The position numbers and the translations under genes were made by a program. From assembly GCA_963741405.1 (NCBI GenBank), contig CAVUHX010000032.1:186001-250000 (forward strand): 64,000 nt of DNA, written 5' to 3'. Shown one piece after another: positions 20,615 through 28,156 of the stretch. How positions within the stretch are numbered: the stretch's first letter is position 1; each line of letters begins with the position of its first letter. This stretch comes from Roseiarcus sp963741405. GTDB taxonomy: Bacteria; Pseudomonadota; Alphaproteobacteria; Rhizobiales; Beijerinckiaceae. Below the pieces are notes generated by a model that was not told the DNA's origin, made no database searches, and saw only the letters and a program-made list of their open reading frames with translations.

Positions 20615-21218
20615 GAACGGCGGAAGCGCTCCGGTCCCCGGACCTCTCGTCTGCGAGCGTTTCCCCGCGGCCGGTGGCGACGACGGCGCTGACGCGCTGC
20701 AGAGCGATCGCCCGCAAATGGCGCCGGAAGTCTCTGAAAGGACTGAAAACGCGCCCGGCGAAAGCCTTTCCCTGGAGGCGGCCGGACCGGACCTGAACCC
20801 GGCCTGGACGCGCCAGAGCGAGCCCCGCGAGGCAATGCCGCAGAGCGTGGGGGAGCCTGTGATCGCCGGATCGCTTCCCTCGATGCCCTTCCCCGCGGCC
20901 GCTCCGAACGAAGGCGTCGGCGTCCGCCCGCAAATGGCGCCGCAAGACCCTGAAAACATGGAATGTGCGCCCGAAAATGACATGCGCCCGGGTTCGCCTG
21001 ACGACCGAAATGCCGTGGCCGCGCCCAGCCTCGCGCCTGGCGGCGAAGCGCCGCCGCAGGACGCGCCCGGGCCGGAGCTGACCGATCGCAGGCAGAATGC
21101 GCCAGAACCGTTCGAGATCGCGCCTGTCGTCACCGTCAGGGTCCCCTCGGAGACCCCGGGCGTGTTCCGGCTGGTCAAGATGCGGATGACGCGGAACGGA
21201 ATCATGGCGTGCGCCTGA
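20544..21218 (+). CDS. probable continuation of the SOS-controlled protein: MAPQ-type repeat region (split by frameshift)
   Basis: This frame carries repeats of the form RPQMAPE-x3-ERTENAPG (about residue 55) and RPQMAPQ-x2-ENMECAPEND (about 130), with Ala/Pro-rich linkers. It ends in a defined tail (FEIAPVVTVRVPSETPGVFRLVKMRMTRNGIMACA). It overlaps the HTH frame by about 70 bases and has no convincing ribosome site of its own. The simplest reading is that it is the C-terminal half of the same protein after a one-base indel between about 20400 and 20620. Independent translation from ATG 20544 cannot be excluded. Confidence 0.6.
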   Translation: MGRARTCPWPRRVLASAPLETIHENGGSAPVPGPLVCERFPAAGGDDGADALQSDRPQMAPEVSERTENAPGESLSLEAAGPDLNPAWTRQSEPREAMPQSVGEPVIAGSLPSMPFPAAAPNEGVGVRPQMAPQDPENMECAPENDMRPGSPDDRNAVAAPSLAPGGEAPPQDAPGPELTDRRQNAPEPFEIAPVVTVRVPSETPGVFRLVKMRMTRNGIMACA

Positions 21219-21291
21219 GCCGCGAAGCCGACCTCGGCGGGACAACCGAAAGCCAGCCACGGCCGGCCGCCCTGAGCGTGAAGGGATCGTG

Positions 21292-22554
21292 CTAGCCTCG
21301 GCTCACGCCGGTGGCGCGGCGGTATCGCGCGACGACCGCTCCCACTTTCGCCTGGATGATCCTCCTCGACAGCGGCGCTTCGCCGTCGGGGAGCATGTCG
21401 CCGACATACTGCGACACCAGTCCCGGCGGGGCGGATGCGGCGTCGATGTTGTGTACCAGCGTCTTGACCGCCGCCTCGACCCGCGGCTGCGGCCAGTAAT
21501 AGCGAACCCGGTCGCTGAGGCCGAACAGCCGGCCCAATCGCTCGGCGCCGTCGGCTGCGACATAGCCGCGCCAGTGGACGGGGTTGTCATCCATCGCCTG
21601 CTCGAGCGCGGCAAGCACCTCGGATCGCCCGGATGCGACGAGACGCTCCTCGATCGTCGCCATGGCGACCACGGCCTCGCGAAAGGCGAAGGTCAGCGCA
21701 GGCCCGACCTTCAGGATGGCGAAATGGGTCGCGACGAGGCTCGTGAGCGCAACTTCGGTCTGAAAATCGGTCGAATGGGCCTCGTACACGACGCCCGGAA
21801 TGTCCAGCACGGCCGCGCTCAGCGCCGCCGCTTTCGCCGGGTCGTAGGCGAACACCTGCGTATTGCCCATGTCGACCCCGGGCTGGACCACGAGCGCAAT
21901 GACCTTGCTCATCGCGTCTACGATTCCCTTCGACGCGAAGGCCGCACGATGGAGTTCGAACGTCCGGCGCGCGGCTTCGGGCGGGGTCACCGCGAGCGAA
22001 TCGAGCGCCTCGGTCTCGCCCCCCGGGATGGGGACCTCGGTTCCAATCACATAGACCAGATCACCGCCGCCGGACGCCTCCTCCGCGACGGCGCAAAGGT
22101 CCGCGGCCCGTTCGGCGATCGCCGCCTCCGACAGGGAGCGATCGTCGGCGCAGGCCATGCTCGTGTCGAGGTGGATCTTCGTAAAGCCGGCTTCGACATA
22201 GGCCCGCAACATGTCGCGCGCTTCGCCCAATGCCTCGTTCGCCGGCTTGCCCTTCCAGGGGTTGGGGCCGAGATGGTCGCCCCCGAGGATGATCCGGCCG
22301 AGGTCGATACCCTCCTGCCCGGCGAGGCGTTCGATGAAAGTCCGGAAGGCGGCGGGCGTCATGCCGGTGTAGCCGCCGTGCTGGTTCACCTGATTGCAGG
22401 TGGCCTCGATCAGGATGGGGTCGTCGCCGTCGCGATGGGCGGCGAGCACCGCGCTCAGCGTCTGCGGATGCGCGGTGCACCAGGAGGCGACGCCGCGGCG
22501 TTTTCCCGCTCGGTTATCGGCGATGATCGATCGCCATATGTCGTGGGCGCTCAT
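21292..22554 (-). CDS. KbaZ/GatZ-like tagatose-bisphosphate aldolase subunit
   Basis: A 420-residue TIM-barrel protein of the class II D-tagatose-bisphosphate aldolase 'non-catalytic' subunit family. Family motifs include ILIEATCNQVNQHGGYTGMTPAAF, ILGGDHLGPNPW and FTKIHLDTSMAC. In enterobacteria KbaZ or GatZ stabilises the catalytic KbaY/GatY partner; no KbaY/GatY gene is visible here. The protein may act with a distant partner or on its own. It overlaps the PfkB kinase gene by four bases (ATGA), so kinase and aldolase subunit are co-translated. Confidence 0.9.
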   Translation of the reverse strand: MSAHDIWRSIIADNRAGKRRGVASWCTAHPQTLSAVLAAHRDGDDPILIEATCNQVNQHGGYTGMTPAAFRTFIERLAGQEGIDLGRIILGGDHLGPNPWKGKPANEALGEARDMLRAYVEAGFTKIHLDTSMACADDRSLSEAAIAERAADLCAVAEEASGGGDLVYVIGTEVPIPGGETEALDSLAVTPPEAARRTFELHRAAFASKGIVDAMSKVIALVVQPGVDMGNTQVFAYDPAKAAALSAAVLDIPGVVYEAHSTDFQTEVALTSLVATHFAILKVGPALTFAFREAVVAMATIEERLVASGRSEVLAALEQAMDDNPVHWRGYVAADGAERLGRLFGLSDRVRYYWPQPRVEAAVKTLVHNIDAASAPPGLVSQYVGDMLPDGEAPLSRRIIQAKVGAVVARYRRATGVSRG

Positions 22555-23510
22555 GCGCGTTTGGCCAGAAAGTCTTCGAGGGCCGCGAGCGAGCTGTTGC
22601 CCTCCATCGGGCCGACCTTCGTCACCGCCAGCGCGCCGGCGGCGTTGGCGCGCTCCATCGCCTGGCGAAAGTCGAACGCTCCGGAAGCGATCAGGGTGAC
22701 GAAGGTCGCGCAGAAGCAGTCCCCGGCGCCGGTCGGATCGAGGACTTCAACCTTGTGCGCCGGAAAGCTGACGCGCTCGCCTTCGCGGCTGACGCCCTCG
22801 CAACCGTTCTCGCCCTTCTTGAGGACGACATAGTCGGCGCCGCGGGCGAACAATTCCGCCGCGTAATCCGATAGCTCCCGCCCGGGAAACAGGGTCACGG
22901 TGTCCTCTTCGCTAGGCAGGAACACGGAGGAGATCCCGATCATCTCGCGCACCGAGTCGAAATAGGCCGGGTTGCCGATCAGTTCCTTGCGGACATTGGG
23001 GTCGAACGAGATCCGCGCGCCTTTCGCATGCAACACCTTGCATGTGCGCAGGATCTTGGCGGCCATGCCTGCGTCGCCGAGCGCGGAACCCGAGACGTGC
23101 ATGGTGTCGAGGCCGAAGGCTTCGAGGGCCGCGAGCGTCGGCTCGTCGGCGTCGAACTGCGCCGCCGCCGAGAGAATGATATTGTAGACAAAGTCGCGGC
23201 TGCCGTCGTCGTTATAGCTGACGAAAGCGGTGCCGGTCGGAACGCCCTTGACGACCTTGATCAGGCTGGTGTCGACGCCATGCTCGATCAGCCGATCCAG
23301 CACGACCTGGCCGAAAGCGTCATCACCGACCGCGCCGACAAAGATGCATCGGCCGCCGGCCAACGCCGCCTGGTCGATGAAGATTCCGGCTGCGCCGGAG
23401 GGATAAGGCCCGGAATAGGTCGAACGAACCCTATGCCGGCCGTTCTTGGTCGAGCAGACAAGCTCGACCAAGAGATCGCCGATACAGCCGATTTTGGCGC
23501 CGCCCCGCAT
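22551..23510 (-). CDS. PfkB-family sugar kinase
   Basis: A 319-residue ribokinase/PfkB-type kinase. The N-terminus (KIGCIGDLLVELVC) and glycine-rich region (GPYPSGAAGIFIDQAALAGG) are typical. The C-terminal signature with the catalytic Asp is DPTGAGDCFCATF. It probably phosphorylates a ketose or ketose phosphate ahead of the aldolase subunit encoded next, which overlaps by four bases. A GAGG ribosome site precedes the ATG. The divergent promoter region (23511-23760) is shared with the FGGY-HAD gene and contains two inverted repeats. Confidence 0.92.
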   Translation of the reverse strand: MRGGAKIGCIGDLLVELVCSTKNGRHRVRSTYSGPYPSGAAGIFIDQAALAGGRCIFVGAVGDDAFGQVVLDRLIEHGVDTSLIKVVKGVPTGTAFVSYNDDGSRDFVYNIILSAAAQFDADEPTLAALEAFGLDTMHVSGSALGDAGMAAKILRTCKVLHAKGARISFDPNVRKELIGNPAYFDSVREMIGISSVFLPSEEDTVTLFPGRELSDYAAELFARGADYVVLKKGENGCEGVSREGERVSFPAHKVEVLDPTGAGDCFCATFVTLIASGAFDFRQAMERANAAGALAVTKVGPMEGNSSLAALEDFLAKRA

Positions 23511-23543
23511 GATGATCCACCCTCGGAAGTTTCTCTAACGTCT

Positions 23544-23563
23544 CTCGAATTGCAATTTTCGAG
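23544..23563. promoter_or_regulatory. inverted repeat CTCGAA-N8-TTCGAG in the divergent promoter region
   Basis: A six-base inverted repeat around TTGCAATT lies 34 bases before the PfkB start, in the only AT-rich part of the divergent intergenic region. It is a candidate operator for the SorC-type regulator encoded at 26061. The assignment is by position only. Confidence 0.4.
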
Positions 23564-23584
23564 TCAAACACGCCTGCCGCGTCG

Positions 23585-23686
23585 CCCTGCCGCCCTCATG
23601 CGTCCAGGGAGTCAGGGGGTGCGCCGCCGTTTTCGCCTTGTCAAGGCGGCGCCCCTGCGTCGATGCTGAGGGGTAGGGCGGCAGGG
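23585..23686. repeat. about 100-base nested inverted repeat (cruciform or leader hairpin)
   Basis: The outer arms CCCTGCCGCCCT (23585-23596) and AGGGCGGCAGGG (23675-23686) are perfect complements. Inside them, GGTGCGCCGCC (about 23618-23628) pairs with GGCGGCGCCCC (23645-23655) around a GTTTTCGCCTTGTCAA loop. The whole would fold as a long hairpin between the divergent PfkB and FGGY-HAD genes, ending about 75 bases before the FGGY start. Confidence 0.65.
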
Positions 23687-23760
23687 TCAGACACGGCCTG
23701 CTTGCCAGCGCGGACGGAAAGGCCGATTCTCGGCGCCCGAGTGGAGAATTTCCGAACATC

Positions 23761-26061
23761 ATGGGCGTGGCATTTATCGGAGTGGATGTCGGCACGGGCA
23801 GCGCCCGCGCCGGCGTCTTCGATTCGTCGGGCCGGCTGCTCGGCAGCGCGAGGCGGGCGCTCGCGCTCTGGCGCGAGCCCGGAGACGTCGTCGAGCAGTC
23901 GTCCGCCGACATCTGGCGCGCGGTGACGGGGGCCATGCGCGAAGCGGTCGAAGCTTCCCGTCTGCCTCGCGACGCGATCGCCGGCCTGGGCTTCGCGGCG
24001 ACCTGTTCGCTCCTCGCGCTTGACCAGCGCCTCGAACCGCTGTCGGTCAACTCCGCCGCCGCGCCAGAGCGCGACGTGATCGCGTGGATGGATCACCGCG
24101 CGGCCGAAGACGCCGCGCGGATCAATGCCGCTGGCCACGAGGTCCTGCGCTACTCGGGCGGCGCGCTTTCGCCCGAGATGCAGACGCCGAAGCTTGCCTG
24201 GCTGGCGCGTTCCAAGCCGGAAATCTTTGCGCGGGCGGCCCATTTCCTCGGCCTCACCGACTGGCTGTCTTTCCGCGCCACCGGATCGCTGGCGCGCTCG
24301 CTCTGCACGGTCGCCTGCAAATTCAACTATCTGGCGCATGAGGGGCGCTGGCCCGGCGAGTTCTTCGACAGCGTCGGCCTGGGCGCCCTGAACGCAAGCG
24401 CCTTTGCCCGGCTCGGCGCGGAGATCGTCGCCCAGGGGACGCCTCTCGCACGAGGACTGACGGCCGAGTCCGCCGCCGCGCTGGGGCTGGATCCCGGAAC
24501 GCCGGTCGGGGCCGGGCTGATCGACGCGCATGCCGGCGCGCTCGGCACGCTTGGCGCCCGGGCGGGCGGGGGGCCGGGAGATCCGCGGCGTCGCCTGGCG
24601 CTGATCCTCGGCACGTCGTCGAGCTGCATGGCGGTGTCGGACGAGCCGCGTTTCATCGACGCGGTCTGGGGGCCGCATTTCTCCGCGCTGACGCCGGGCC
24701 AGTGGCTGATGGACGGGGGCCAGTCGGCGTTCGGCGCGGCGGTCGACCGTCTCACGCGCCTGCATCCCGCCTTCACGCAGGCGTCCGCGGCCGGGCTCGA
24801 TGCGCTGGAGAGCCGCATCGTGGCGCGCGCCGGCGGACTTTCCGAGGCGGCGCTGATTGCCGAAAGGCTACATACGCTGCCCTCGTTCATCGGTCGCCGC
24901 GCCCCTGCCGCCGACGCGGCCGCCCGCGGCGGCGTCGTCGGACTCGATCTCCGTGACGACGCGGCAAGCCTCGAGGAGCTTTATGTCGCCGGACTCTGCG
25001 GGCTCGCCTATGGAATCGGCGACATCGTCGAGGCGTTCGAGAGCGCGGGATACGACTTCGAGACGATCGTCGTCAGCGGCGGGGCTGCGCAGAGCGCCCT
25101 CGTCCGACAGATTGTCGCTGACGCCTGCGGCAAGTCGGTGTCGACGCCGGAGACCTCGGAACCGGTGCTGCTCGGCTCGGCGATGATCGGCGCCGTGGCG
25201 GCCGGAAAGGAGACCCTGCGCTCCGCCATGGGGTCGATGTCGGCGCTGGGGCCGGGAGTCGAGCCCGCGAGAGGAAAGGTTTCAGCATTTCACGCGCGCA
25301 AGCGCCGCGCGCTGGGGGTCCTTGAGCGGGCCGAGCGTGAGGTCCGCAAGGCGATGCAGTCGGCGCGCTGGCCCGAAGTCGTCATTTTTGATTGCGACGG
25401 CGTGCTGGTCGACAGCGAGGTGATCTCGCTCGGCGTCACGCGCCGGATGCTGGCGGAGGCCGGCCTGAGCCTCAGCGACGACGAGACGCGCCAGCGCTTT
25501 CTCGGCAAGCGCCAGGATGCGGTCCTGCGACGGGTCGAAGCCGAACTCGGCGCTCGCTTGCCGAGCGACTTCACCGGCGCGCTATCGCGCGAGATCCTCG
25601 CGACGTTCGAGCGCGATCTCAAAGGCGTCGAGGGCGTCCGCCAGGCCGTCGCCGGGCTCGACGCGCGGGTCTGTGTCGCCTCTTCGAGCGCGCCCGAGCG
25701 GCTGCGTTTCGCCTTGCGGGTGACCGGCTACGAGGCCCTGTTCGCGCCGAATATCTTCTCGTCCGCCGAGGTTCCGCGCGGCAAGCCGCATCCCGATCTG
25801 TTTCTTTTCGCGGCCCGTTCGATGGGCGCAGCCCCGGAGAACTGCCTCGTCGTCGAAGACAGCGTCGCGGGCGTCGCCGCGGCGCGCGCCGCCGGGATGA
25901 TCGTGTTCGGCTTCGTCGGCGGCAGCCATTTCTCGGCGCCGGCCCAGACGGAGGAATTGACCGCGGCGGGAGCGGACCTCATTTTCGACGCCATGGCCCG
26001 GCTGCCGGAGATCGTCGCAATCTATTCGCCGCGTCCGCCCGAAGCCGGAAAGGAGATCTGA
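23761..26061 (+). CDS. FGGY carbohydrate kinase fused to a HAD-superfamily phosphatase
   Basis: A 766-residue two-domain enzyme. Residues 1-535 are an FGGY kinase of ribulokinase type: ATP-phosphate motif IGVDVGTGSARAGVFD, DVIAWMDHRA, LILGTSSSCMAVS and the C-terminal VVSGGAAQSALVRQIVADACGK. Residues about 540-760 are a beta-phosphoglucomutase-like HAD hydrolase: DxD nucleophile in VIFDCDGVLVDSE, Ser/Thr motif in VASSSAPERL, and motifs III/IV in GKPHPDLFLFAARSMG and VVEDSVAGVAAARAAGM. Such a fusion could phosphorylate one sugar and dephosphorylate or mutate a product or side product. Its TGA shares one base with the ATG of the regulator. I see no stop or indel between the domains, so the fusion looks real. 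Confidence 0.9.
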   Translation: MGVAFIGVDVGTGSARAGVFDSSGRLLGSARRALALWREPGDVVEQSSADIWRAVTGAMREAVEASRLPRDAIAGLGFAATCSLLALDQRLEPLSVNSAAAPERDVIAWMDHRAAEDAARINAAGHEVLRYSGGALSPEMQTPKLAWLARSKPEIFARAAHFLGLTDWLSFRATGSLARSLCTVACKFNYLAHEGRWPGEFFDSVGLGALNASAFARLGAEIVAQGTPLARGLTAESAAALGLDPGTPVGAGLIDAHAGALGTLGARAGGGPGDPRRRLALILGTSSSCMAVSDEPRFIDAVWGPHFSALTPGQWLMDGGQSAFGAAVDRLTRLHPAFTQASAAGLDALESRIVARAGGLSEAALIAERLHTLPSFIGRRAPAADAAARGGVVGLDLRDDAASLEELYVAGLCGLAYGIGDIVEAFESAGYDFETIVVSGGAAQSALVRQIVADACGKSVSTPETSEPVLLGSAMIGAVAAGKETLRSAMGSMSALGPGVEPARGKVSAFHARKRRALGVLERAEREVRKAMQSARWPEVVIFDCDGVLVDSEVISLGVTRRMLAEAGLSLSDDETRQRFLGKRQDAVLRRVEAELGARLPSDFTGALSREILATFERDLKGVEGVRQAVAGLDARVCVASSSAPERLRFALRVTGYEALFAPNIFSSAEVPRGKPHPDLFLFAARSMGAAPENCLVVEDSVAGVAAARAAGMIVFGFVGGSHFSAPAQTEELTAAGADLIFDAMARLPEIVAIYSPRPPEAGKEI

Positions 26062-27017
26062 TGGCGCGTCGGCCGGATCAGGAGGGCCTGAGACTCGACG
26101 AAGCGGCGCGCGCCGGCTGGCTCTATTACGTCGCCGGCAACACACAGGACGAGATCGCGCGCAAGCTTGGCATCTCGCGCCAGGCGGCGCAGCGGCTCGT
26201 TTCGCTCGCCATCAGCGAGCGCCTGATCAAGGTCAGGCTCGATCACCCGATCGCGCGCTGCATGGAGCTCGCCGCGGCGCTGAGGCTCCGCTACGACCTT
26301 CGTTTCTGCGACATCGCGCCAACCGATCCGGACTCGACCTCCTCGACTCTCGGCATCGCTCAGGTTGCGGCGGCGGAATTCGAACGCTGGCTGCGCCGAC
26401 CCGAGCCTGCCATCATCGGCATCGGTACGGGGCGCACCATGCGCGCCGTCGCCGACCAGCTGCCGGCGATGGAATGCCCACAGCACAAATTGGTCGCGCT
26501 CGTCGGCACCACCAAGATCGACGGCTCGGCGTCGTTCTACGACGTCATCATCCGCGTCTCCGATTCCGTCCGCGCCCCGCATTACCCGATGCCGCTTCCG
26601 GTCATCGCCCGATCGGTCGAGGAGCGCCAGCTCTTGACGAGCCTCGCCTCGGTGAAGAGCCTGTTCGATCTCGTCGAGCGCACGGACGTGTGCTTCGTCG
26701 GCGTTGGCACGGTCGGCGATTCGGCGCCGCTGGTGCAGGACGGGATCATCACCCGCCAGGAGGCCGAGGCCCTCCGCCAGCTCGGCGCGGTCGGCGAGAT
26801 CACCGGCTGGGCCTTCGACGCCGCGGGCCGCGTTCTGACCGAGGGGACCAATCTGCGGGTCGCCGGGGCGCCTTTGCGGAAGGCGGGAAACCGGCTGGTG
26901 ATCGGCGTGGCGATGGGACCGTCGCGGCGCGCGCCGCTGCGGGCGGCGCTAACAGGCGGCCTGATTTCCGGCCTCGTCACCGACGAGGCGACGGCGGAGC
27001 ACCTGCTCCAGCGCTGA
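26061..27017 (+). CDS. SorC/DeoR-type sugar-binding transcriptional regulator
   Basis: A 318-residue regulator. The N-terminal HTH (AGNTQDEIARKLGISRQAAQRLVSLAISERLIKV) is at about residues 25-60. The SorC-type effector domain follows (IIGIGTGRTMRAVADQL, ALVGTTKIDG, CFVGVGTVGDSAPL, ending in AMGPSRRAPLRAALTGGLISGLVTDEATAEHLL), which binds phosphorylated sugars. Its ATG overlaps the FGGY-HAD stop (TGATG), with AAAGGAG before it. It very likely controls the divergent PfkB/KbaZ and FGGY-HAD transcripts. Confidence 0.92.
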   Translation: MARRPDQEGLRLDEAARAGWLYYVAGNTQDEIARKLGISRQAAQRLVSLAISERLIKVRLDHPIARCMELAAALRLRYDLRFCDIAPTDPDSTSSTLGIAQVAAAEFERWLRRPEPAIIGIGTGRTMRAVADQLPAMECPQHKLVALVGTTKIDGSASFYDVIIRVSDSVRAPHYPMPLPVIARSVEERQLLTSLASVKSLFDLVERTDVCFVGVGTVGDSAPLVQDGIITRQEAEALRQLGAVGEITGWAFDAAGRVLTEGTNLRVAGAPLRKAGNRLVIGVAMGPSRRAPLRAALTGGLISGLVTDEATAEHLLQR

Positions 27018-27029
27018 GCGGGTTCACAT

Positions 27030-27179
27030 GTGGTAATCGATCCAGGGGCATCCACGTGCGGGGACGCCTCTTCGGCCGGCTCAGCGGCGACCGGGTTCAT
27101 GATGTTTCCGGGCGCGGAATCAGTGTTTTCAGAGGCTTGGGGCGCCAATTCTAAGCCGGAACGTAAGTCGCTGATTAGT
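27030..27179 (-). pseudogene. fragment of a MAPQ-type repeat protein
   Basis: The minus strand reads LRSGLELAPQASENTDSAPGN followed by an Ala/Glu/Pro-rich stretch and GSITT. It matches the repeat style of the SOS-linked protein at 20544-21218 (xPQMAPE-x3-ERTENAPG). There is no HTH part and no start signal, and the frame breaks at a stop near 27179. It is a stranded piece of the same family, or the tail of a decayed copy. Confidence 0.5.
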
Positions 27180-27440
27180 GGATGCCGGCGAGCGTCGCGG
27201 CGACGCCGGGCCCCGAAATGTTGGCGACGACCTCATGCGCTGAGCGAACGTCGGGTCTTCGCGCGCGCGCCGCAGGGACTTGGACTCCATGACAACGGAT
27301 GGCTCGGCCGGCGCGGCGCCGACGCGAAGGTTCTCCTCGCGAAGCCGCTCCGCCGCCGGACCGTGACGCCGACCGTCGAAACGCTGAGGCCGCGGCGCCG
27401 CCATGCCCGCGATCGAGAGGCCAGGCGGCGCGACTGGGAA

Positions 27441-27650
27441 TCAGGCGGCGCTGAGGTTGCTCGCGCTCGACTTGCCGGTGCGCTGATCCGCGACGATTTC
27501 GAAGTTGATCTTCTGACCTTCGTTCAGATTGCTCATCCCCGAGCGCTCGACGTCGCTGATGTGCACGAACACATCCTTGCTGCCGTCGTCAGGCTGAATG
27601 AAGCCAAAGCCCTTTTGGGAATTGAACCACTTCACGGTTCCGATTTGCAT
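27441..27650 (-). CDS. cold-shock protein (CspA family)
   Basis: A 69-residue single-domain RNA-binding protein. It starts MQIGTVKWFNSQKGFGFI and shows RNP1 (KGFGFI) and RNP2 (DVFVHIS). It binds single-stranded RNA or DNA and melts RNA structure, at low temperature or constitutively depending on the paralogue. It lies 206 bases downstream of the S4-domain gene on the same strand; the long gap is consistent with its own promoter and a long 5' leader, as usual for csp genes. Longer upstream frames are not family-like. Confidence 0.95.
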   Translation of the reverse strand: MQIGTVKWFNSQKGFGFIQPDDGSKDVFVHISDVERSGMSNLNEGQKINFEIVADQRTGKSSASNLSAA

Positions 27651-27856
27651 GGTCTTTCCTTTGCCAATAAGCGTGTTCATCCGGCGCCACGAGGCGCCCG
27701 AAGTTCGTCGATCGATGTCGAGGAGAAATGTCGTGGGCCTGCCGCGACGGTTTTCACGCGGCGAGGGCCAGGTCAGTCGGCCAAAACTCGATTGGACCTC
27801 GTGACCCAAGAATGTGTTTGTATTGAGATCGCCCCGCCCAGCGCGATCCCCGCTCT

Positions 27857-28156
27857 TCACGCCCCGCCGCCCGGCTCGTCCATCCGGCTATAGAGCGCCT
27901 GCGCCTCAATCGCCGGGCCTCTCCGCACACCCAGCGCCTCGATTTTCACCGCCAGCCAGCGCGACCCCTGGGCGAAGGTCAGCACGTCGCCGCAGCGCAC
28001 GGAGCGGCTCGGCTTGTCGAGCGGCGCGCGCGCGCCGTCGCGCGACAGTCTGACCCCGCCCTGTTCGACGATCCTCGCCGCGAGGCTGCGCGTCTTGAAG
28101 AACCGGGCCCGCCACAGCCACACGTCGATGCGGCACGAGTCGGCCTCTTCGCTCAA
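27857..28156 (-). CDS. S4-domain RNA-binding protein (HslR/YbcJ-type)
   Basis: A 99-residue protein with an S4 domain right after the N-terminus (CRIDVWLWRARFFKTRSLAARIVEQGGVRLSRDG). Relatives such as HslR bind stalled 50S-tRNA complexes. The only start consistent with the domain is TTG 28156, which overlaps the TGA of the upstream helicase gene (GGTTGA); translational coupling explains the weak codon. The helicase-S4 order is one I recall as conserved in Rhizobiales. Confidence 0.85.
   Translation of the reverse strand: MSEEADSCRIDVWLWRARFFKTRSLAARIVEQGGVRLSRDGARAPLDKPSRSVRCGDVLTFAQGSRWLAVKIEALGVRRGPAIEAQALYSRMDEPGGGA

Noticed and set aside
21289..22833. 514-codon plus-strand frame
   Set aside because: Shadow of the KbaZ-like gene, which has full family motifs on the minus strand.
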